A stretch of DNA of 64,000 bases from Symbiodinium natans. Lineage: Eukaryota; Sar; Dinophyceae; Suessiales; Symbiodiniaceae. Where the stretch lies: NCBI GenBank assembly GCA_905221605.1, contig CAJNDS010002712.1, positions 1,052,501 to 1,116,500 of the forward strand, written 5' to 3'. The notes beneath the pieces are model-generated. The model was given only the letters and a program-made list of their open reading frames with translations. It ran no database searches and was not told the DNA's origin. A program made the position numbers and the translations under genes. The first letter of the stretch is position 1. Every line of letters starts with the position of its first letter. Shown in pieces: positions 56,261 through 64,000 of this stretch.

Positions 56261-58633
56261 CCACCCGATGGTCTTGAATGCTTGGGAAGGTGGTTTTCTT
56301 TTGACATGTTCTTTCAGTAACGGGTATGCAGGGCGAGCCCGACAGCATAGCTCGACAGCGAGAAGACATCTAATACATTGGCACTAGCACAGGAAAGAAT
56401 TGCAGTGGAAGTCCGTAATTCCTATTGCTTCTTGAGTTTGTCAGAAATCGTGCATGAAAATATCCTTTTTCCAGGTATATGTTCTGCTGCTCTGCATTGT
56501 GAAGAAGCGAAAAACCCTCACGGATACCCAGGGGGTTGCAACCTCTTTACGGCAGAGCTCTAGCTCTCCAGCCACTCCCATGAGCGAACACTCGGTCCTC
56601 AGGGCATTGTTGTGGATCTCATGCCAGTCAGTTCTGCAAAGCCTCTGAGGGGGGGGGGGGGAGGTGGCACGTGCACAGCGCCGTTCTTTACTCAATAGTT
56701 TCACCACAGGTTGGCAACCCTCAGCGCTGTTATCTTCTACTGCACGTTACGCTCGTGGCACCAACTTCGATTCCGAGGGTGCCAGCTTGCGTTCGGGATT
56801 CGGGCCCTTGTGCCCACTGGGCTGCTGAGCTCCAAGGCCGAAGAAATTTTAACCCAGGCACGCAGATGTGCGCGCGGGCCAACAAAAAGGCATAGGTGCA
56901 CGTACCCCCTTTCATTCTTCCAGAGCTTATCGGAACAGATGTGATTTAGCCAGATCTTCGGGCAGGGGTGAGTGCTAGAGCAGAGCACCACACAAGAAGG
57001 TAAGCATTCAATTGTCAGCAGCTACCTCCTGCAAGTTGGATTGACATTGGCTCAGGGGCTCCGAAGATGAGACTCAGCAGCTGCAGCTATCAGAAGTGTG
57101 CTGTAGAGAATCTTATGGGACTTGCCGACGCAACAAAGTGAATCTTGAGCTCTGTGGAAATGCCCTTACGCCTTAGGTCAGGCTTCACACTTCAGGGTCC
57201 GCACGAAGCGGCCATGGAGGGATGCTGTGCTCCTGCGCCCCAAAGATTGAGAGCCAGGCCAAAGACCATGGCCTGCTCAAGCTGGTTCACTTACTTCCTC
57301 AAGTGGCAACTGCTCTGCCGATCTATGAGAGATCTTAGGCTTTGCGGCTTCTTTGAGCTTAGAGTACACTTCTGCAAAGTAGAACTGTAGTGGGGACTTA
57401 CCTGGCCCTCATCCTCTTAAGTCTGGGGTCTCATTCCCGCAGGGTGGGTTCTCCGCTGAGGGTAAGGATCAGAAGGATCCACATGCTTCAGTGCCAGGTG
57501 CTGGCCCCATGCCACCTGAAGCCAGAGGTCCAGGCGCCTCCAAGTCTTTCTGAAAGGGAACAGGGCATCTGCGAGGGTGATGCTGGGACTGTGCCTGGTC
57601 GATCGTACTCGAGACAAAACAGTCCCCCTCAATGCTTCTCCATTGAAGAAGAGTCTGGAGGGAAACGTCTCTTCTCTGAAGACTTCCTTAGCCCCCTTTG
57701 AGCTGACAACCGTCATCTAGCCTCAATCTGAGCTTCTGCCGACGGCGCTCACCAACTCTACGCCTTTTGGCGGCCCAGGTCCTGTCTCCCAAACGGCTAT
57801 CGGACCCCGGCCCCCTGGAAAGCAGTGGACATTGTGGACCGATATGATGCTTCCAATCAATGTTTCCCCTTAACTGAGCCGTGACCCGCACTGAGTTGCT
57901 TTAGTGTGGCTGCATGCAGAGGCCAACTCCAAGGAGGGCCCCGTTGTTGAGCCCAGGCTTTCCAGAGCCAGTGCTGACGCCACCATCTTTCCTTCATCCC
58001 GATGCAATTCCGGACCTCTTTGAAGCTTCTTGCACCTTCGACCTTGATACTTGTAGCAGCTGACGCTGCTGTTGGGGACTCGCTGGGGACTTTTCAGGTT
58101 GCTTGGAGACATTGCGACAATCCTGCTTCCGAGACAAGTTCATGCTAGGGCTGGAGGCTGTCAACGGCTTAAGGCTTAGGATCCTTGCTGCCAGGAAGCT
58201 CCAAAGTCTGAGACCTTACTGTACGGCCCGTGGCCGCAATGCTGGGCCTCAGGTAGCACGTGCCCGGACAGAATCCAATAATTCAAAACAGGTGACAATG
58301 TGGCAGCCATGTTCGAGTCCTGTGTGCAAGAAGCTGCAAGGTAGCACGTGCTCTGGCTCCCTGGGATTGGTGATGGATGCCACGGACCCATCGTGCCTGC
58401 CCCCTGACGGGAATTCGGAGCTTGCGAATGAATGGTCGACGGTGGTCAAGACTAATAGCGCAGCGAAGCAGTCCACGTGTTGCACCATTCATGCCCGGTG
58501 CATGTGCCTCTGGCTGCACAGGTAGGATGCCTACGTCATAGGTTCCGATTCAAGACTCTGAATCAAAACGAAGTCAGCACATGGAAACCAAGAAGGCATT
58601 GATGTAACCCATGTCAGGCAGACATAAATCGTG

Positions 58634-58706
58634 AACCCCAAACCCTAAGCCCTGGGGCGAGTGGCAGAAAAACCCTAAACCCCAAACTCTAAACCCTAAA
58701 CCCCCC
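58634..58706 (-). repeat. Interstitial CCCTAAA repeats
   Basis: Two clusters of CCCTAAA/CCCCAAA units at 58634-58653 and 58671-58706. Confidence 0.85.
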
Positions 58707-58861
58707 AAAAAAGGATTGTGAAGATGATCGAGCGACGAGGTGCCCTTCCTGAGTGGAACGAGGCCAGCTCTGGGAGCACAAAGCATCGGGAATCCGGCAC
58801 AGCGAGCACAAAGCAGAAGAAGAAGAAGAATAATACGAACAAAGTTGATAGTAAAAAGAGT

Positions 58862-58921
58862 TATGTATGTATGTATGTATGTATGTATGTATGTATGTAT
58901 GTATGTATGTATGTATGTATG

Positions 58922-58962
<41 letters not shown>

Positions 58963-58993
58963 CATATTATATATATATATATATGTATATATG
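58862..58993 (+). repeat. (ATGT)n followed by (AT)n microsatellite
   Basis: About eighteen ATGT tetramers (58862-58934), then two AT arrays to 58993. The Cys-Met-Tyr-Val repeat peptide in the open frame is an artefact of the tetramer. Confidence 0.95.
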
Positions 58994-59593
58994 TGATGTC
59001 TAAATATTCATGTATAGCATATTCGTATTGAAGATACACAAAGGATAAGATATTCCTCTCTCCAAGCCTTTGGGCGTGCGACTTCGGAGACTCGTGATTC
59101 GTGATCCAATGCAGTGCCTCGCAAATCTTGAGCAGGTCGCCCCCGAAGGAAAGCGAGTCAGCAAATATGCGACTTGGGCGCAAGACAGGGCTCTTCACTT
59201 GAGCCGGTGCTCCTGATTCGTTTAGAGAGCACAGACCGTGTCCGCGGTGTCGAGTCGGCGTTTGAATTGAACAGCAGTCCGAGAGCAGTAGTTCAAGCTA
59301 CTGACGAATGATCTCCAAAGCCTCCCCACCCTACAGCTCGTAGTACAAAATCAACTTCAAGCACGGCATGCCGAATGGATGGATAATTGCGAGAGTTGTG
59401 TGCCTGCATCTACTCCCCAGTACCCAGCTAAATTAATCTGCGTTCCCCACCCTCGACAACTGACAGGACCGCATCATAGAGGTCAACGGCCAGGGCGGCG
59501 AGAGCGAAGAGTTAATGAAGCGTTTACACAGCTCCTTGGATTCCAGCCACGAAAATCTGCACGGTGCCCACCGTGAGAGAGCACCCTGACCAG

Positions 59594-61614
59594 GGTTTAG
59601 GGGTTTAGGGTCAGATGGCCTGGCTCCGGTATAGACTTTGTTGCAATTTCCAAGGCTTGGATCTCACGTGGTTCTCGATCACCATCCAGCGACCAGAGGC
59701 ATGCTGTCCGAGTCCTTTTGCAGTATTCGACAGATCACGAAAGCTAGCTCTGTGGAGCTGGCGGGAGTTGTCGTTTACCCATGCACTGGTATTCACCTTG
59801 TTAAGAAGCTTCCAGGGAAAAAAAGGGTTCCATACCAAGTATTCGAAGGATAAGGTGCCGGCGCCCCCCCCCCCCCCCCCCCTCCTTGAAGGTGGTTGCG
59901 TGTGGGATAAGGTAGGGGGGGGGGCCCCCCCCTACCTTCAGGTCCCCCCCCCCCCCCCCCACAAGGTCCCCCCCCACCCCACCCCAAGGTCCTCCCCCGC
60001 CCCCCATGCTCTGAAGGTCTGTGGTACTTTGCAGAGGTCGTACTGAACAGAGCGTCCCTGTACCTAAACTTCGTTTGCGACACGGGGTTCCAGCGTGGGA
60101 AGCAAGGGGGCTGAAGGAGTTTAGGGCTTCAGATTTCGAGTTTAGGGGTCTTCGATCTTACCTGACTAACCGGTTGAGTCTCTACATGGACTCAATCGTG
60201 CTTGTTAACAGCTGCTCAAACATGCATTCGAGACTGAAGCTGCAGCTTGGAGCAGCGATACCCATTCTGCATGTGCACGAAATACGGAAAAAGCTGCGCC
60301 GGCGGCTCCAAGTCCTGCCGACTCGCTGCATGCCACCCCCCTGCGGTGACTAGCTTTCGTAGCCCCTTCTCAAGTGCAACTTTTCCCCTGGCTTCACACA
60401 TTCAAGCTGATGTGGTTGATGTGTTTGTGAAAAGAGTGCTGCGCATTGGGGCGAGGGGGGGTAAGAACAGTGTCAGGCAGCTCTGGCACTATGTCACTGA
60501 CAGCACTGCAACAAAAATGACAGCCCTGAAGATACGAGCCTTTGAGAAGACGACCAAATGAAATGTCCCATACTACATACATGGAACTCCTTCAGTCCCT
60601 CAGCCAACGTCCTACACCAGGCACGGCTCGTAAAACTGCACCTGCCGGGCGACACCGGTATGAGCGTAGAGTACGAGTGCCTTGGATAGCTGGCGTTTGT
60701 GAAAGGTCCACAAGCTCTCAGATCCATGCATGAGGCCAAGAGCCACATGTCAAGGTTGAAGCGCAGCGATCCATTGTTTTCGTTGACATGTTCATTTCTC
60801 CCTCGCCCAGCTCAAGCCCCACCTTTGCTGTAGGAAGAGCGAGTCAGCGGTGCCCTGGATCAGCCGGATCTCCAACGGGCTACTCAGAAGCTGGAATGAA
60901 GACATGCCGGAGCAGTCTGTCGCTTGGTTGTATCTTCCCTGTCGCGCCAAGCTAGACAGATAGATGTCGCATGGACATCCAGGGGGCCGGGTGGGGAGGG
61001 GGTGGGGACGAAGACAGCTTCGCTACCAAAGGTCGGGCTCCTGAGCTTGTAAGTATGGCTTCAAGATTCGCGGCGTTGAGCAAGGTCTCGAAAGTGTTCC
61101 ACTCTCCCAATCCCTCGCATTTTCCGGGTTGCGGCTGCTTAGTCCACTTCAATCAAGACGTGACCAATGAGATTCATGAGATGGTCAGGTTGCTGTGCAT
61201 GACCGCATCGTGTCCGTGAATGGCTGCGCCGGCTCAAGCGAGCTGATCCTGGATCGGTCCATGGCCTTGGTTTCACGATCCACTTGAGAGTGCCTGGAAA
61301 AGGGGTCGCAGACTGTCACAGACTGAGCCACCCCAAACTTAAGTCCTACCAAGCGTGCTGTGTGCCCTATCTTCAAATCAACATCTTCAACCCTAGATTC
61401 TGGATGTCGAGGTTGGCTTTGGCGGAAAAGACGATCGAGCTCCTAGCGCCGCGGCAGAAAGAGAGGGTTCTCAAGGGATTGGACCGCTTGGGGGTGGCTT
61501 TAGGGGTTTCGGGGAGAGAGTGGGTAGATGCACAAGGGGATGTATATATATATATATATGTGGCCGAGACCTTTAGGGTCTATTTCACGGCTGGTTCTTC
61601 TTTCAGTAGTAGTG
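59594..61614. other. Stretch without a recognisable gene
   Basis: A short TTTAGGG remnant occurs at 59594-59610 and a homopolymer C/G complex at 59865-60006. Open frames near 60.2-60.6 kb and 61.3-61.6 kb show no motif. Confidence 0.4.
59865..60006. repeat. Poly-C/poly-G complex with perfect inverted repeat
   Basis: Several C-runs of 8 to about 20 bases, each introduced by an AAGGT-like pentamer. It includes an inverted repeat at 59909-59938: AAGGTA plus a G-run, facing a C-run plus TACCTT. The pentamer plus C-run looks like a degenerate repeat unit. Confidence 0.85.
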
Positions 61615-61765
61615 CAGCAATAATATTAATTTTAATATTATTATGAGTATAATAATACTGACCGTAATTGTAATAGGAATAATAATAGTACTAGTAATAG
61701 TAATAGGAATAGGAATAGTAATAATACTAGTAATAGTATTAGTAGTAGTAACAGTAATAGTGAAG
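61615..61765. repeat. Degenerate AATAGT/AATAAT simple-sequence tract
   Basis: About 150 bp of AATAAT, AATAGT, AATAGG and AGTAGT units with drifting period. Its minus-strand open frame is an Ile/Thr/Pro repeat peptide and is not a gene. Confidence 0.85.
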
Positions 61766-61859
61766 GTTTGGTCTGTGTGTGCACCGGCGCCAGCAAGTGC
61801 AGCCATGTAGCTCTAGCACACTTTGAAGTAAGAGATAGACAAGTTGTTTCATAGCCTGA

Positions 61860-64000
61860 AGAGGGGCGAAGGGCTCTCTCATTTCCGATTACGAGGTAGA
61901 GGTGAGCTATCTCATTTCTTAGAAACATAGAGGAGATCTCATTTCCACGACAGAGACATCTTTCACTCAGGAGAGAACGCAAGCTGTTTCATTTCCAAGA
62001 AAATAGAGGAGCTCTATCATGTCGTTAGAAGTGAGAAGCTCTGCACTAAAAGATAGAAGGCATCGATTCGTTTCCCTTTTTCTTTTGCTTATCAAAGGGT
62101 CTTTTCAGTTCGAACACAGGATTTCTTTCATGCCCTATAAGAAGGATCGAGGAGCTCTTTCATCTGAGAGATAGAAGAACGCATTCATGAAGTATACACG
62201 AGCTCATTTCTCGTCAAGAGGCAGAGGCGTGCCCAGCTCTACCATTACCTAACTCTTACCTGAAATTTCTCTATCTCGCAATAGGTCATGAGAGACCTCC
62301 TTTTTCACGCTGCAGGAAATGAGAGAGTTCTCTTCTATGTCGATTTTCAGAAATAGCTTCGCAGCTTCTCTATCAATGAAGAGTTTTGAAGGCCACTCTG
62401 GGCCATTCTCTGTCCATCAAATGGGACATGACATAACGCATCACTCGCTATCGTTTACGTGATAGAGTTTCGCTATCTCTGAATAGGTCATCTGAAAGCT
62501 CCTCTGTATCTTTGCAGCAAGTGAAGGAGCTCCTTGCCTCTTCTGCAAGAGCCCTCCGCTTCCTATTTTGCAATGAGCAAGCTCTTTTATCTCCTCTGGT
62601 TCCTAATAGGTCATGAGCGGGCTTCCCTCTCTCCTTCTCTTTTAGGGGATAGAGGAGGTTTTTTCATGTTGCGTTAACAGCTAGAGGACATCATTTATAT
62701 CCATTCTGTCATTTCGTATGAGAAGATACAGGAGCTCATTCATCTCCTAGTCAGAGATTGAAGAACTCGTTCACAAGAGATATAGATATAAGAAATCTCT
62801 CATACAATGTATAAGAGCTCTCTCATGTCCTACCTAGTTCATTTGCCGTCACCAGCGCTCAGCTCTACCATTTCGTATCTTTTATATGACATAGCTTCTC
62901 TATCTCGCAATAGGTCATGAGAGACCTCCTCTTTCTTTTGCAGGAAATGAGAGAGGTCTCTATCTACCTTTTGTGAAAGAGCTCCCTTTGTTCAATCACA
63001 AGAACTCATTCATAGAAGCTGTAAGAGCTCTCGAATGTACTTTCTTGTTAATTTCCCGTCGATAGGTAGAGGAGCTCACAGCTCTACCACATCCTACCCT
63101 TTACATGGAAGAGGCTCCTCTATCTCGTAGCGGGTCAAGAAAGATTGCCTCTATCTCTTTGCAGAACATTAGAGAGTCCTCTACCTACCTCTTGTGAAAG
63201 AGCTCCTTCACCTCAAAATCAAATGCCACAACTCGTCTATCTTTCACTGGGACGTGAGACAGCTCCATTGTGAATTTCTATTCAGAAATAGCTGCTTCTC
63301 TATCGATGAAGAAATCATGCGAGTAGCCGTTTATCGATGCATAAGAAATGACATAGCTCTTCTACCTTTTTGCGACAGATCTCTTCTTTACCCGAAATGA
63401 AAGTTTGGAAGGCCATTCTCTATCCCTTGAATGGGGACACAACTCATCAGTCTCTATCGTTTACGTGAGAGAGTTTCGCTATCTCTGAACAGGTCATCTG
63501 AAAGCTCCTTTGTGTCTGCGCAGCAAGTGAAGGAGCTGCTTGCCTCTTCTGCAATAGCTCCTCCGCTTCCTATTTTGCAATGAGCAACCTCTTCTATCTC
63601 CTTTGGTTCCTATTTCTCGTTTGCCATCACTAGGCAGAGGAGCTCTCAGCTCTACCATGACCTATCCTTTACATGAAAGAGGCTTCTCTATCTCGTAACG
63701 GTTCATGGAGTCATGACAGATCTTCTCTATCTCTTTGCAAGAAAAGAGAGAGTGCTCTACCTACCTCGTGTGAAAGAGCTCCTCCACCTTGTGATCGAGA
63801 GTGACAGAACTCGTCTATCTTTCAATGGTGCATGAGCCAGGTTTTTTGTTTGTATTTGAGAAAAAGCTTGTCTACCCGTGATATAATAAGAAATGAATAG
63901 CTCTTCTACCTTTCTGTGACAGATCTCTCCTTTATTCGAAATGAAAGTCTGGAAGGCCATTCTCTATCCCTGAAATGGGGCATGACATAACTTTTCAATC
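61860..64000 (+). repeat. Complex satellite of diverged modules, continuing past the window end
   Basis: The region is built from recurring modules. A module containing 'CAGCTCTACCAT ... CTCTATCTCGCAATAGGTCATGAGAGA' appears near 62,211, 62,846, 63,057 and 63,632. A second module, running from GGCCATTCTCT through TCGTTTACGTGA and TTCGCTATCTCTGAA to TATTTTGCAATGAGCAA, appears at about 62,400-62,590 and 63,410-63,590 (offset 1,006 bp). A third, TAGCTCTTCTACCTTT..TGAAAGT, appears at 63,354 and 63,898 (offset 544 bp), the latter again followed by the start of the second module. GAGCTC and CTCTATCTC motifs recur throughout. No coding capacity is evident. Confidence 0.85.

Larger units (their letters stand above)
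52704..58633. other. Stretch without a recognisable gene
   Basis: It contains decayed CCCTAA- and CCCAAATCCCC-type units at about 52,915-53,080, a TTTAGGG cluster at 54261-54327, a C+A-rich tract at 55,800-56,260 and a 103-codon plus-strand frame at 57390-57701. That frame ends in protein-like Ser/Glu-rich sequence (SYSRQNSPPQCFSIEEESGG) but has no recognised domain and no clear partner exon. Confidence 0.4.

Noticed and set aside
55723-56387. 184-codon His/Pro/Thr-rich frame and two overlapping frames
   Set aside because: All three plus frames are open because the tract lacks G and therefore most stops. There is no domain or splice support.

Overview
The window looks like nuclear DNA of a dinoflagellate, probably a Symbiodiniaceae-like alga. 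The evidence is internal. Coding sequence is sparse and embedded in long non-coding stretches. Genes are split by introns whose best-fitting donors are GA, GC or GT with AG|G-type acceptors. A near-identical gene pair lies in direct tandem, and each copy is preceded by degraded remnants of the dinoflagellate spliced leader. Interstitial TTTAGGG-type repeats are scattered throughout. No bacterial operon, plasmid, phage, CRISPR, rRNA or convincing tRNA was seen.

Layout: 1-15,550 is almost gene-free and holds telomere-like repeats, purine microsatellites and a large ATAC/AT/ATGT composite microsatellite (2.65-3.17 kb). At 15.9-17.0 kb is an uninterrupted METTL24-like (FkbM-type) methyltransferase with an N-terminal membrane anchor, facing a WD40-like remnant on the minus strand at 17.3 kb. 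From about 19.6 to 27.5 kb runs a multi-exon kelch-repeat gene. One of its introns (20,544-25,832) appears to contain a complete second gene on the same strand. That nested gene encodes about 13 OPR/RAP-like helical repeats, a PPR-like segment and a C-terminal catechol-O-methyltransferase-type domain in one polypeptide (about 21.6-25.3 kb, three exons).

From 27.5 to 35.9 kb little is recognisable. At 35,962-40,057 two copies of a 2,056-bp unit each encode a 375-residue Ala/Lys-rich helical protein with a Gly/Ala-rich hydrophobic segment. Both copies carry relict spliced-leader sequence upstream of the ATG, which points to an mRNA intermediate followed by tandem duplication. From 41.6 to 46.9 kb are short protein-like stretches on the plus strand. 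The best chain is 46,126-46,741, of unknown function. From 47 to 61.8 kb there are mostly simple repeats: a TTTATTAGGG array, G/C homopolymer tracts, a C+A-only tract and an ATGT array. The last 2.1 kb (61.86-64.0 kb) is a complex satellite made of diverged modules that runs off the window.

The most interesting item is the OPR-PPR-COMT fusion nested in a kelch-gene intron. By analogy with organellar OPR/PPR proteins it could tether a SAM-dependent methyltransferase to RNA, but that function is inference. Exon boundaries were placed by eye from reading-frame continuity and repeat-motif continuity, not from transcripts.
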